Shown here: positions 44,270-53,557 of the stretch, one piece after another
Layout of the letters: every line of letters begins with the position of its first letter
Numbering within the stretch: position 1 is the stretch's first letter
Position numbers and translations under genes: made by a program
Assembly (NCBI RefSeq): GCF_003574655.1
Contig: NZ_QNUM01000004.1
Span: 1 to 64,000, forward strand
Source: Cohaesibacter haloalkalitolerans
GTDB taxonomy: Bacteria; Pseudomonadota; Alphaproteobacteria; Rhizobiales; Cohaesibacteraceae
Reading direction: 5' to 3'
Length of the DNA: 64,000 bases
The notes under the pieces: generated by a model
The model's database searches: none
What the model saw: only the letters and a program-made list of their open reading frames with translations
What the model was told of the DNA's origin: nothing

Positions 44270-45115
44270 TCAGGCAGTTGCCTTGCCTGCCAACACGCGT
44301 TCACGAATGGACTCGATGCTGGTCTTCGGCGTCGCAGCCAACAGCGTCCTTGTATATTCATGCCGCGGATTGGAGAAGATCTCGTCCCGCGTACCACTCT
44401 CCACGATCTCGCCAAAATACATCACCATCACCCGATCGGCGAAATATTTCACAACGCTGAGATCGTGCGAGATGAAGAGATAGGAAAGATTGAACTCTTC
44501 CTGCAAGTCTTTGAGCAAGTTGAGGATCTGGGCCTGAATGGACAGATCGAGCGCCGACACCGGTTCATCAAGCACCAGCATGCGCGGATTGAGCATCAGG
44601 GCGCGGCCAATGGCGATGCGCTGACGCTGACCACCCGAAAACATGTGCGGATAGCGGCCGAAATGCTCTTTCTTCAGCCCCACCTTGAGCAACATATCCA
44701 TCGCCTTCTGGCGCCGTTCCTCGGACGACATCTCCGGATTGTTGATCTTGAGCGGCTCTTCCAGCACGGCCCCGACCTTCTGGCGTGGGTTGAGCGAGCC
44801 ATAGGGGTTCTGGAACACGATCTGGATGCGGCGGCGCAATTCTGCCGACACCTTCTTCTTGGCGATATTCACCGGATTGCCCCTGATCAGCAACTCGCCA
44901 GAGGTCTGGGCGTCGATGAGCGTCAGGATGCGGGCAAGGGTTGACTTGCCACAGCCGGATTCGCCAACCAGCGCCAGGGTTTCACCGCGGAAGAGATCGA
45001 AATCGATGCCCTTCAGCGCATGCACCGTCTCGGGTTTGCCAAACAGGCCGCCCGGGGTCACATAATCCCGGGTGATCCCGCGTACGCTGAGAATTACTTC
45101 CTTGTTGTCACTCAT
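44270..45115 (-). CDS. dppF: Dipeptide ABC transporter ATP-binding protein DppF
   Basis: 281 residues. Walker A GESGCGKST, Q-loop IVFQNPYGSLNPR, signature FSGGQRQR, Walker B MLVLDEPVSALD, and the oligopeptide-type C-terminal extension (HEYTRTLLAA). It pairs with DppD to power peptide import. The start overlaps the dppD stop by 4 bp (ATGA). Confidence 0.94.
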   Translation of the reverse strand: MSDNKEVILSVRGITRDYVTPGGLFGKPETVHALKGIDFDLFRGETLALVGESGCGKSTLARILTLIDAQTSGELLIRGNPVNIAKKKVSAELRRRIQIVFQNPYGSLNPRQKVGAVLEEPLKINNPEMSSEERRQKAMDMLLKVGLKKEHFGRYPHMFSGGQRQRIAIGRALMLNPRMLVLDEPVSALDLSIQAQILNLLKDLQEEFNLSYLFISHDLSVVKYFADRVMVMYFGEIVESGTRDEIFSNPRHEYTRTLLAATPKTSIESIRERVLAGKATA

Positions 45116-45966
45116 AGCGCGGCACCGTCCTCTTTGCTGTAAGCTGATGCAAAATCGCTCACCGTCGGCAGGCGATCCCCTTCGGCGCGCTCCGGCAGGG
45201 CCGACAGCAGCGCTCTGGTGTAAGGATGCTTGGGAGCCTCGAACAGCTCAAGGACGCCCGCTTCTTCCATCTGCTCGCCGTTATACTGAACGACCACCCG
45301 GTCGGCAGTTTCCGCAACCACGCCCATGTCATGGGTGATCATGATGAGGCCCATCTGGCGCTCGGCCTGAATACGCATCAACAGGTCCAGAATCTGCTTC
45401 TGGATGGTCACATCCAGTGCCGTCGTCGGCTCGTCTGCGATCAGCAGCTTGGGCTGACAGGCAATGGCCATGGCGATCATCACGCGCTGGCACTGACCGC
45501 CCGACATCTGGTGCGGGAAGCTCGTCAGGCGTTTCTCTGGCATTGGAATGCCAACTGCCTGCAGCAGTTCGATGGTCCGCTGGCGGACCGCCTTGCCAGT
45601 AAGGCCAAGATGCGTCTTCAACACTTCGCCGATCTGGAAGCCGACCGTAAAACACGGATTGAGACTGGCGATCGGCTCCTGAAAGATCATCGAAATGTCC
45701 TTGCCGATCACCTTGCGCCGTTCTCTGGAGGACAGGATCTTGAGATCCCGCCCGTCAAAGGTCATCACGTCGGCGTTGACCGTGGCGGTCTTGGGCAACA
45801 GGCCCATGGTCGCCAGCATGGCAACCGACTTGCCCGAACCGGACTCGCCCACAATCGCCAGAACTTCGCCCTTCTCGACCGTATAGTCGACCCCCTTGAG
45901 AGCCCGGAAAGGCCCCATGGCGGTATCGAATTCAACGGTCAGATTTCTGATTTCCAACAGACTCAT
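45112..45966 (-). CDS. dppD: Dipeptide ABC transporter ATP-binding protein DppD
   Basis: 284 residues. Walker A GESGSGKS, Q-loop MIFQEPIASLNP, signature MSGGQCQR (Cys in place of the usual Gln/Lys) and Walker B LLIADEPTTALD. The Opp/Dpp C-terminal motif HPYTRALLSALP is present. It lies 13 bp after dppC. Confidence 0.94.
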   Translation of the reverse strand: MSLLEIRNLTVEFDTAMGPFRALKGVDYTVEKGEVLAIVGESGSGKSVAMLATMGLLPKTATVNADVMTFDGRDLKILSSRERRKVIGKDISMIFQEPIASLNPCFTVGFQIGEVLKTHLGLTGKAVRQRTIELLQAVGIPMPEKRLTSFPHQMSGGQCQRVMIAMAIACQPKLLIADEPTTALDVTIQKQILDLLMRIQAERQMGLIMITHDMGVVAETADRVVVQYNGEQMEEAGVLELFEAPKHPYTRALLSALPERAEGDRLPTVSDFASAYSKEDGAAL

Positions 45967-45979
45967 ATTGCAAATCTCC

Positions 45980-46882
45980 CTATGACCGTTTCAGTTTCGG
46001 ATCCAGCGCATCGCGCAGGCCGTCACCAATGAGGTTGATCGCCAGCACGGTGATCAGGATCGACACGCCGGGGAAGGTCACGACCCACCAGGCCCGGAGG
46101 ATGAACTCGCGGGCCTCGGCCAGCATCGTGCCCCATTCCGGGGTCGGCGGCTGGGCGCCCATGCCAAGGAAGCCAAGCGCGGCAGCGTCGAGAATGGCGT
46201 TGGAAAAGGACAATGTCGCCTGAACGATCAGTGGCGCAGTACAGTTCGGCAGAATCGTCAGGAACATCAGCCGCAGCGGACCGGCTCCGGCAACCCGGGC
46301 AGCCACCACATATTCCCGTTCCCGCTCGGCCATCACCGCCGCGCGCGTCAGGCGCACAAAGTGGGGCTGCAGAACGATGGCAATGGAAATCATCGCATTG
46401 ACCAGCCCCGGCCCGAGCACAGCCACCAGCACGAGCGCCAGCAGCAGGGACGGAAAGGCCAGAATGATGTCCATGATGCGCATGATCGTGGTGTCGACCT
46501 TGCCGCCATAATAGCCGGCAATCAGCCCCAGCACGATCCCTCCGGTCAGGGCGATGACCACAACGATCACGCCGACGAACAGCGACAGGCGCGAGCCCAT
46601 GATCAGGCGGGACAGGATATCGCGACCCACGGCGTCGGTACCCAGAAGGAAGGAGCTGTTGCCCCCGTCAACCCAGGCCGGTGGCAGCAGAAAGGCTTCA
46701 CGATACTGCATGTTGGCATCATGTGGTGCGATGTATGGCGCAAAGAATGCGATCAGCACCAGTGTCAGAAACACGAACAGCCCGATCACCGCCCCGCGGT
46801 TGACGCTGAAGTAGAACCAGAATTCCTTCAGAACCGCCTTTGTGGACTGGCGGGAGACAGTTTCGATTGTGTTATCAGTCAT
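45980..46882 (-). CDS. dppC: Dipeptide ABC transporter permease DppC
   Basis: 300 residues with six membrane segments. The N-terminal OppC-type helix precedes LLGTDAVGRDILSRLIMGSRLSL, and the EAA loop reads YVVAARVAGAGPLRLMFLTILP. Inner-membrane half of the peptide channel with DppB. Confidence 0.95.
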   Translation of the reverse strand: MTDNTIETVSRQSTKAVLKEFWFYFSVNRGAVIGLFVFLTLVLIAFFAPYIAPHDANMQYREAFLLPPAWVDGGNSSFLLGTDAVGRDILSRLIMGSRLSLFVGVIVVVIALTGGIVLGLIAGYYGGKVDTTIMRIMDIILAFPSLLLALVLVAVLGPGLVNAMISIAIVLQPHFVRLTRAAVMAEREREYVVAARVAGAGPLRLMFLTILPNCTAPLIVQATLSFSNAILDAAALGFLGMGAQPPTPEWGTMLAEAREFILRAWWVVTFPGVSILITVLAINLIGDGLRDALDPKLKRS

Positions 46883-46894
46883 TTCCCTCTCCCT

Positions 46895-47902
46895 TTATCT
46901 GTGCCGAATGCGTGGGTTGATCAAGCCATAAAGCAGATCGACAACCAGGTTGACGACCATAACCAGCATGGCAATCATCAGAAGCCCACCTTGCACGACC
47001 TGATAGTCGCGGCGGGAAATACTGTCGACCATCCACTTGCCGATCCCCGGCCAGGAGAAGATGGTCTCGGTGAGAATGGCCCCTGCCATCAGCACACCGA
47101 CCTGCAGGCCGATGGTCGTCACCACCGGAATGAGCGCGTTGCGCAAGGCATGCATCCCGACGATCCGCAGCTTGGACAGCCCCTTGGCCTGAGCCGTTCG
47201 CACATAATCCTCGCCAAGCACTTCCAGCATGGCAGACCGGGTCTGACGGGCAATCACGGCCATCGGAATGGTCGCCAGCACGATGGACGGCAGGATAAGG
47301 TGGGAGATGGTGGAACCGAAGGCTCCGCTCTGATCAGACAACAGTGAGTCGATCAGCATGAAACCGGTCACCGGTTCAAAGAAATACATCACCGAAATCC
47401 GGCCCGAAACCGGCGTCCACTGCAACCATCCTGAAAAGACGATAATGGCCAGCAGGGCCCACCAGAAGATTGGCATGGAATAGCCGATGAGCGCACCGGT
47501 CATGACCGAATGGTCAAAGAACGACCCGCGCTTGACGGCGGCGATCACGCCAGCCGGGATGCCGACAAGAACGGCGATGATGATGGCAACGAAAGACAAT
47601 TCAAGTGTCGCCGGAAACAGGGAGAAGAACTCGTCCCAGACCGGCCGACGGGTCACCATCGACATGCCGAATTCACCATGGAACAGACCCATGAGATAAT
47701 TCAGATATTGGATGATCACCGGCTTGTCGAAACCGAAGGAATGCTGCAGTTCTGCATAGCGCTCGGCGGAAATCCCGCGTTCGCCAGCAAGCAGCAGAAT
47801 TGGGTCACCCGGCAAAAGCCGAATGAAGAAAAACGCAACAAGCGTCACGCCGATAAAGGTCGGAATAAGCATCCCAACTCGGCGCATGATAAAACCAAAC
47901 AT
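46895..47902 (-). CDS. dppB: Dipeptide ABC transporter permease DppB
   Basis: 336 residues with six membrane segments. It aligns with E. coli DppB from its start (MFGFIMRRVGMLIPTFIGVT), through LLPGDP, GYSMPIFWW and TPVSGR, to the end LLYGLINPRIRHR. The longer frame from 48082 runs through the dppA-dppB spacer hairpin and is not used. It lies 12 bp before dppC. Confidence 0.95.
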   Translation of the reverse strand: MFGFIMRRVGMLIPTFIGVTLVAFFFIRLLPGDPILLLAGERGISAERYAELQHSFGFDKPVIIQYLNYLMGLFHGEFGMSMVTRRPVWDEFFSLFPATLELSFVAIIIAVLVGIPAGVIAAVKRGSFFDHSVMTGALIGYSMPIFWWALLAIIVFSGWLQWTPVSGRISVMYFFEPVTGFMLIDSLLSDQSGAFGSTISHLILPSIVLATIPMAVIARQTRSAMLEVLGEDYVRTAQAKGLSKLRIVGMHALRNALIPVVTTIGLQVGVLMAGAILTETIFSWPGIGKWMVDSISRRDYQVVQGGLLMIAMLVMVVNLVVDLLYGLINPRIRHR

Positions 47903-48091
47903 AGATATTGCCAGCCCGGTTGAGAGAAGGTCTTTCGCCCTTCCCTGTCTGTGTAGCAGCCCTCTTGCACATCTCTTTTTCTGTATTCGCACGAACAAAG
48001 TGCCGCGCTTTTCTGTCGAGAGGCAAGTCTTCAGGCCATCTTTTAGCGGAACAATCCCGAATATTCCATAGGCCTGATACAAAAAGAGTGA

Positions 48092-48109
48092 AGGCGGGAA
48101 ATCCCGCCT
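48092..48109 (-). terminator. Attenuating hairpin between dppA and dppB
   Basis: An 8-bp stem (AGGCGGGA with TCCCGCCT) with a 2-nt loop, 15 bp after the dppA stop and 190 bp before dppB, followed on the minus strand by TCACTCTTTTT. Such partial terminators or stabilising stems commonly keep the binding protein more abundant than the permeases. Confidence 0.7.
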
Positions 48110-48124
48110 CCACCTGATACCGGA

Positions 48125-49717
48125 TTATTTGTCGATATCCACACCGTAGAAGATGTGGCCGCCAAACGGATCAATCTTGTAGTTCTGGACCTTGCTGCTG
48201 ATCGGCATGAAGACAACCGAGTGGGCAATGGTAGCCCAAGGTGCTTCGCGCTTGAAGACAACCTGGGCTTCTTCATAGAGCTTGGTGCGTTCGGCAACAT
48301 CGGTGGTCTGCTTTGCCTTGACCAGCAGATCGTCGAATTCCTTGTTGCACCATCTTGCACGGTTGGAACCGGATTTCACGGCATCACAGCCAAGCAACAC
48401 ATACAGGAAGTTGTCCGGATCGCCGTTATCGCCGGTCCAGCCCATCAAGAGCGTTTCGTGTTCGCCCGTACCGGACCGTTTCAGATATTCGCCCCATTCG
48501 TAGGAAACGATTTCAGCATCCACACCAACTGCCTTCCAGTCAGCCTGAATCATTTCGGCCATACGACGGGCATTCGGGTTGTAAGGACGCTGAACCGGCA
48601 TGGCCCAGATGTTGGTTTTCATGTCGGTGACGCCAGCTTCGGCAAGCAGCTTCTTGGCAGCTTCCGGATCATAGGCATCGTCAACGACCTTGTCGTTATA
48701 GGACCACATGGTCGGCGGGATCGGGTTCTTGGCAACCTGACCGGCGCCCTGGAAGACTGCGTCCAGAATGGCATTCTTGTTGATTGCCATATTCAGAGCT
48801 TTACGAACGCGAACGTCCTTGAACTTGTCGTTCTCGTTGTTGTAAGCGAGGTAACCAACGTTCAGACCAGCCTGTTCCATCATGTTGATGTTCGGATCGG
48901 CCTTCATGGATTCGATGTCGGCCGGGTTCGGATAAGGCATGACGTCGCATTCGCCAGCTTTCAGCTTCTGATAACGGACAGAGGCATCAGGCGTGATGGC
49001 AAAGATCAGATCGTCGATAGCAGCCTTGCCACCCCAGTAGTCGGCAAAAGCCTTGAAGCGGATGACGGCATCTTTCTGGTAGGCGACGAGCTGGAAAGGA
49101 CCAGTGCCGACCGGGTTCTGGTCGAACATGTCGAGATTGCCGGTCTTTTCAACCTGAGCAGCATATTCGGCAGAAGCGATGGAAGCGAAGTCCATGGCCA
49201 TGTTGGCGATGAAGGGAGCTTCAACCTGGCTCAGAACAAACTTGACGGTATAATCATCAACCTTGACGATATCCTTGATCAGGCTGTCCATGGACATGCC
49301 GCCGAAATATTCGTAGGTGCCGCCGGAAACCTTGTTGAACGGATGGTTCGGATCTTTCTGACGCATGAAGGAGAAGATCACGTCATCGGCGTTGAAATCG
49401 CGGCTCGGAGTAAAATCTTTGGTCGTGTGGAATTTCACGCCCTTGCGCAGATGGAAGGTATATTCCAGACCATCTTCGGAAACATCCCAGCTTTCTGCCA
49501 GTCCAGGAACAACATTCGTGCTGCCACGTTCAAACTCGACGAGTTTGTTAAAAATGGTGTGCGAAGACGCGTCAAAGGTCGTGCCTGACGTGTAAAGCGC
49601 CGGAGTAAAGCCTTCCGGGCTACCTTCAGAGCAGTAGACCAGTGTCTTCGCCTGAGCTGTCGTAGACAACACGGCAGCAAGAGCGGTAGCAGCCAAAGCC
49701 TTGGTAAGCAGCTTCAT
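48125..49717 (-). CDS. dppA: Dipeptide ABC transporter substrate-binding protein DppA
   Basis: 530 residues with a signal peptide (about 1-23, ending AQA). Mature start KTLVYCSEGSPEGFTPALYTSG and GLAESWDVSEDGLEYTFHLRKGVKFH are standard DppA. It binds dipeptides in the periplasm. The ATG at 49717 was chosen over the frame's first codon at 49894 because AGAGGG lies 9 nt before it and it gives a proper signal peptide. First gene of dppABCDF. Confidence 0.95.
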   Translation of the reverse strand: MKLLTKALAATALAAVLSTTAQAKTLVYCSEGSPEGFTPALYTSGTTFDASSHTIFNKLVEFERGSTNVVPGLAESWDVSEDGLEYTFHLRKGVKFHTTKDFTPSRDFNADDVIFSFMRQKDPNHPFNKVSGGTYEYFGGMSMDSLIKDIVKVDDYTVKFVLSQVEAPFIANMAMDFASIASAEYAAQVEKTGNLDMFDQNPVGTGPFQLVAYQKDAVIRFKAFADYWGGKAAIDDLIFAITPDASVRYQKLKAGECDVMPYPNPADIESMKADPNINMMEQAGLNVGYLAYNNENDKFKDVRVRKALNMAINKNAILDAVFQGAGQVAKNPIPPTMWSYNDKVVDDAYDPEAAKKLLAEAGVTDMKTNIWAMPVQRPYNPNARRMAEMIQADWKAVGVDAEIVSYEWGEYLKRSGTGEHETLLMGWTGDNGDPDNFLYVLLGCDAVKSGSNRARWCNKEFDDLLVKAKQTTDVAERTKLYEEAQVVFKREAPWATIAHSVVFMPISSKVQNYKIDPFGGHIFYGVDIDK

Positions 49718-50050
49718 TGTTTGAATCCCTCTCATAATTTTTTCATTAAAAGGTGCTGGCAAAAAGAAGTGTGTCTCGCCTAACGACGGACACATCTCAT
49801 CTAGCCTGACGTCTGCAGTGCCTGTCAGGAGCCCCCCTGTGGCTGCAGCAAACAGCACACGCAAAAGTCGAATACAAACTGAAGAGAAAAGCAATCACTT
49901 ATTGAAAATTATTCACCTCATTTGGAACAAAATAATCAAATTGATGTGAAATGCAGAAATAAATTTTCCAAAGCAAGCGCTGAGCTTTATAGTTTTGATT
50001 ATTGGCGACCTGGATCATTGTAACTTTTGCCAAGACACTTGATCGTCTAT
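49718..50050. other. Intergenic region upstream of dppA
   Basis: 333 bp including the dppA promoter. AT-rich from 49880 to 49970. No recognisable operator, RNA or gene. Confidence 0.5.
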
Positions 50051-50641
50051 TCAAGCTTCAGGCCTGGCATTGATCCTTGATAGCAAAAACTGCGAAAGCA
50101 TAAGAAGCCGCGGGCAGCGAATGGCTCCCTGTCCCAGCCAAGTCTTCAGATCATCGACGGATACTTCAACGACTTCAATATCTTCGTCTTCATCCTGCTG
50201 ACGATCCTCCGGATGCTGCTGACCAGACTGATAGCTTGCCAGAAACAGATTGGCCTTTTCCACCATCCGGGCGGGGTTGATGAAAACCTGCGCCACCTGT
50301 TCCAGTGTGCCAAGCGTCACCCCAAGCTCCTCGGCCGCCTCCCGCCGACAGGCTTCCTCGACCGATCCGTCAGATGCCTCGATCCCGCCCGCGCAGGCCT
50401 CCAGGATCATGCCCTTGTCGCGCAGAAAGATCGCCGTCCGCATCTGCCTGACCAACAGAACCGTCCGCGTCCCGGCATCATAGGGAAGGACGGCAATCGA
50501 ATCCCGATCCGACCAGACCGGCTCGGAAATGACATGCTCGCGCCCATCCCCATGCACCGTACGCACCGTTGTCTGATCAATGGTCCCCTTGTCGAGGGTC
50601 AAAATGGTTTCCCGCGAAAGCAGTTCGTGTCGATCAAGCAT
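50051..50641 (-). CDS. Nudix hydrolase, YffH/AdpP-like nucleoside-diphosphate-sugar pyrophosphatase
   Basis: 196 residues with an intact Nudix box (GGIEASDGSVEEACRREAAEELGV, about 90-112). The N-terminal strand region (TVRTVHGDGREHVISEPVWSDRDSIAVLPYD) is of the ADP-ribose/GDP-mannose pyrophosphatase subgroup. The substrate could be ADP-ribose or a nucleotide sugar such as GDP-mannose; I cannot decide between them. The ATG at 50641 was chosen because GGAG lies 8 nt before it. The upstream neighbour cutA ends 71 bp before it. Confidence 0.9.
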   Translation of the reverse strand: MLDRHELLSRETILTLDKGTIDQTTVRTVHGDGREHVISEPVWSDRDSIAVLPYDAGTRTVLLVRQMRTAIFLRDKGMILEACAGGIEASDGSVEEACRREAAEELGVTLGTLEQVAQVFINPARMVEKANLFLASYQSGQQHPEDRQQDEDEDIEVVEVSVDDLKTWLGQGAIRCPRLLMLSQFLLSRINARPEA

Positions 50642-50711
50642 GCAATTCTCCAATTCAATCGTTCCTGACAATAAATAATGACAAAGGTCATGCACCCGCT
50701 GGCGCAATCTT

Positions 50712-51074
50712 TCAAGGCAAAGGCTCCCTCCGGGTGTCATCATCACCCGTTGACGTCGTCTCTGTCCGCACCCAGTTCAGGAAGCCGGGCAGCCCGTCAG
50801 ACACCGGCAAGGCGACCAGTGCAGGCTCCTCATAGGGATGCAGCGACTGATAAAGCCGCGCCACCTCATCCCAGACGCCATGTCGGCTCTTGGCTATCAG
50901 GACAACCTCGCTGCATTCCTCCAGTTGACCCTGCCATTGAAAGAGCGCAGTCATCCCCGGCAGGATGTTGACGCAGGCGACCAGTTTCGCCTCAAGCAGG
51001 GAACGGCCAATGGCGCGCGCCGTTTCCCCATCGGGACAAGTCCCATACAGCAACAGGATTTCATCATTTTTCAT
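50712..51074 (-). CDS. cutA: CutA-family divalent-cation tolerance protein
   Basis: 120 residues, a typical ferredoxin-like CutA trimer subunit: CPDGETARAIGRSLLEAKLVACVNILPGM, FQWQGQLEE, SRHGVWDEV and the HPYEEPALVALPV block. Role in metal tolerance or as a small signalling-type protein. The ATG at 51074 was chosen because AGGAGG lies 9 nt upstream. Confidence 0.93.
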   Translation of the reverse strand: MKNDEILLLYGTCPDGETARAIGRSLLEAKLVACVNILPGMTALFQWQGQLEECSEVVLIAKSRHGVWDEVARLYQSLHPYEEPALVALPVSDGLPGFLNWVRTETTSTGDDDTRREPLP

Positions 51075-51280
51075 GTTTGCCATCCTCCTCTCGTCATTGG
51101 AAATCATCTACATTCGTGCTACTCCACTAAAGCATAATGCGTCCAGTACTACGGGAAGTGGACAAAGACTATAGAAATCGACGGTCCTGACCGATGCTCC
51201 GGCTGAGGAAGCAGGAAAGCAATTTTGATCCCGCAACTGTCGGGAAGCCGCGCAGGCGGCGAACACAACGGACAGAGCAA

Positions 51281-52054
51281 ATGTCACGCCCCTTTCAGAA
51301 AATAGCCTTCATTTCCAGCGGAACCGAAGAGTCGCTGGAGGCGAAAGAACGGCTGACCCACATTTACGGCTCCGTCCCTTCCGAGCAGGCCGACGTCATT
51401 GTTGCCCTCGGCGGCGACGGCCTGATGTTGCAGACCCTGCACGGCAACATGAACAGCCAGATCCCGATCTATGGCATGAATTGCGGCTCGATCGGCTTTC
51501 TGATGAACGAATATTCCGAAGATGGCCTGCTTGATCGGCTCGACAATTCCGAGATTTCCGAGATCCGCCCGCTCATCATGCGTGCCCTTACCGCGGATGG
51601 CTCCGTGCATGAAGGCATGGCCATCAACGAAATATCCGTGTTCCGGCAAACCGCACAGGCAGCCAAGATGGAAATCCGCATCGACGGCAAGGTCCGCATG
51701 GAAGAGTTGATCTGCGATGGCGCTCTGGTGGCAACCCCGGTTGGCAGCACCGCCTATAACCTGTCTGTGCACGGGCCTATCCTGCCCATCGATTCGCCTC
51801 TTCTGGCGCTGACCCCCATCAGCCCGTTCCGTCCTCGCCACTGGCGCGGCGCCCTTTTGCCCAACACCGCAAAGGTCAAGCTGATCGTCAAGGAACCAAA
51901 GAAGCGCCCGCTGAGTGCAGTGGCCGACCATGCGGAAATCCGTTCGGTGCTGGAAGTCGAGATCACCGAGAGCCGCGAGAAATCCTGCAAGATCATGTTC
52001 GACCCGGAACATGGCTGGGCCGAGCGCATCCTCACCGAACAGTTCCGCTACTGA
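51281..52054 (+). CDS. nadK: NAD kinase
   Basis: 257 residues. The GGDG motif ([14 protein letters not shown]), [13 protein letters not shown], the NE motif (AINEISVF) and [22 protein letters not shown] are all present. It phosphorylates NAD to NADP. The ATG at 51281 gives a protein starting like other alphaproteobacterial short NadK. The frame from 51194 has no support. Confidence 0.95.
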   Translation: MSRPFQKIAFISSGTEESLEAKERLTHIYGSVPSEQADVIVALGGDGLMLQTLHGNMNSQIPIYGMNCGSIGFLMNEYSEDGLLDRLDNSEISEIRPLIMRALTADGSVHEGMAINEISVFRQTAQAAKMEIRIDGKVRMEELICDGALVATPVGSTAYNLSVHGPILPIDSPLLALTPISPFRPRHWRGALLPNTAKVKLIVKEPKKRPLSAVADHAEIRSVLEVEITESREKSCKIMFDPEHGWAERILTEQFRY

Positions 52055-52106
52055 CCCCAAACTGGCCGTGCCCCATTCGCCGCAATCAGTTATTGGCACA
52101 GGTTGA

Positions 52107-52138
52107 GCCCCTGCTCTGTGCCCCTGCTCTGTGCCCCT
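52107..52138. repeat. Short tandem repeat downstream of nadK
   Basis: A 13-bp unit (GCCCCTGCTCTGT) occurs twice in direct tandem (52107-52119 and 52120-52132), followed by a partial third copy. It lies in a 270-bp intergenic region with no other feature. Confidence 0.8.
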
Positions 52139-52323
52139 CCCCCGCCCCGGCTGCGCATAGCGGTAACATGGCAAAGCTCTGTTTGATGTCCATTCAGCCC
52201 TGAAACAGCCGCTTTTTGGAGGAAATCCTTCATTAACTGTCTATCGTTATAGTAAATTCGATTTTCCCCGGCTTTGACCAAGCGCGTGTAAAATCAGAGA
52301 ATCGACAGACAGGGCCTAACAAG

Positions 52324-52842
52324 ATGATTAAGGTTGACCTCTCACAATTGCGTTTTCTGATTGTGGAAGACAACGCCCATATGCGACGTGTCGTGCGCAC
52401 GCTCATCAACAGCTTCGGGGCTAGAGAAGTAACCGAGGCGGAGGATGGCGCTGCCGGTCTTGAGCTGTTTCAGACCAATTCGCCAGATATCGTGATCACC
52501 GACTGGTTCATGCCCATCTTCTCCGGCATAGAACTGACACGCATGATGCGCCATCCCGAAACATCTGCCAATCCGACCGTTCCGATAATCATGTTGACAG
52601 GACATTCGGAAAAAAGAAAAGTGATGGAAGCACGCGATGCCGGCGTGACGGAATTCCTCTGCAAGCCGATTTCCGCCAATGCCCTGTATGCCCGTGTCGC
52701 AAACTGTGTTGTCAACCCGCGTTATTTTGTGAAAGCGGGAGGGTTTTTCGGACCTGATCGCAGGCGTTTTTCGAACCCTTCCTACAAGGGAGCCGAACGC
52801 CGCTCATCCGAAGCTTCTTCTGCCCAAAAAATGGCGGGTTGA
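52324..52842 (+). CDS. CheY-like response regulator with C-terminal tail
   Basis: 172 residues. A complete receiver domain (about 8-130): acidic pair Glu15-Asp16, phosphoacceptor Asp60 (IVITDWFMP), Thr in MLTGHS and Lys in FLCKPIS. A basic tail follows (GPDRRRF, YKGAERR). It has no output domain, so it acts by protein contact. The next gene, 55 bp on, encodes a histidine-phosphotransfer-like protein, and the pair looks like part of a phosphorelay. The kinase is not nearby. Confidence 0.93.
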   Translation: MIKVDLSQLRFLIVEDNAHMRRVVRTLINSFGAREVTEAEDGAAGLELFQTNSPDIVITDWFMPIFSGIELTRMMRHPETSANPTVPIIMLTGHSEKRKVMEARDAGVTEFLCKPISANALYARVANCVVNPRYFVKAGGFFGPDRRRFSNPSYKGAERRSSEASSAQKMAG

Positions 52843-52897
52843 GCATTTATACCCCTTTGCATTCCGACAAGAGACCTGAACCCGAAGGACAAATCCT

Positions 52898-53401
52898 ATG
52901 GCCGACTATGAGATCATCAAGCCCAAAGTCGACTTGAGAAAGAAGATCAAGATTCTGCCGAACAGCAGCGGCTTTGATCCGGTTGCCAAGGCTGAACAGG
53001 CCATGGAACGCCTGTCCCTCAATTTTGGCAACTGGATGCGCGACGAAATCGCCAAGCTCCAGTATTCCTGGGAACAGGCCGAAAAGGCTGGTCTGTCGGA
53101 AGAGAATATGGACAAGCTCTTTCGCTCCTGCCACGACATCAGGGGGCAGGCCTACACCATGGGCTTCCCGCTTGCAGGTCTGATTGCCGGTTCCATGTGC
53201 GACCTGATCGAGAACATCCCGAGCCCGGACAAGTTGCCCGTCGAGCTGCTGCGCAAGCATGTGCAGGCCATTACTGCCGTGGTCAAGGAAGATGCACGCG
53301 AAGAGGACAACGCGATCGGCAAACAGCTGGCCGAGGAACTGAGCGTGCTGGCCGCAGACTATATTGCCCAACACACCGACCCATCGGAAAACGAAGGCTG
53401 A
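52898..53401 (+). CDS. Histidine-phosphotransfer (Hpt)-like protein
   Basis: 167 residues, all helical. The helix LFRSCHDIRGQAYTMGFPLAG carries His79 in an H-x-x-R-G setting, as in the HxxKG site of Hpt domains. It would pass phosphate between a hybrid kinase and receivers, possibly the CheY-like protein 55 bp upstream. Unlike ChpT it has no ATPase-like half. ATG at 52898 with AGGACAAAT before it. Confidence 0.85.
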   Translation: MADYEIIKPKVDLRKKIKILPNSSGFDPVAKAEQAMERLSLNFGNWMRDEIAKLQYSWEQAEKAGLSEENMDKLFRSCHDIRGQAYTMGFPLAGLIAGSMCDLIENIPSPDKLPVELLRKHVQAITAVVKEDAREEDNAIGKQLAEELSVLAADYIAQHTDPSENEG

Positions 53402-53557
53402 CCATCCCACAGGATTGGCCAGCCCCTGCTTGATGCCAGCATCTTTTGTCAGCTCAGAAGATGCTCGCCCTGCCCGCGTTCAACTGCAGGGACAAACCCG
53501 CCCCATCTCATCCAGCATCGATTTTTACATTGAAAGACACCTGTGTCCGACGATCAC

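Noticed and set aside
52107-52138. Tandem repeats considered as a CRISPR or phase-variable element
   Set aside because: Units are only 13 bp with no spacers and lie outside any coding region or promoter core.
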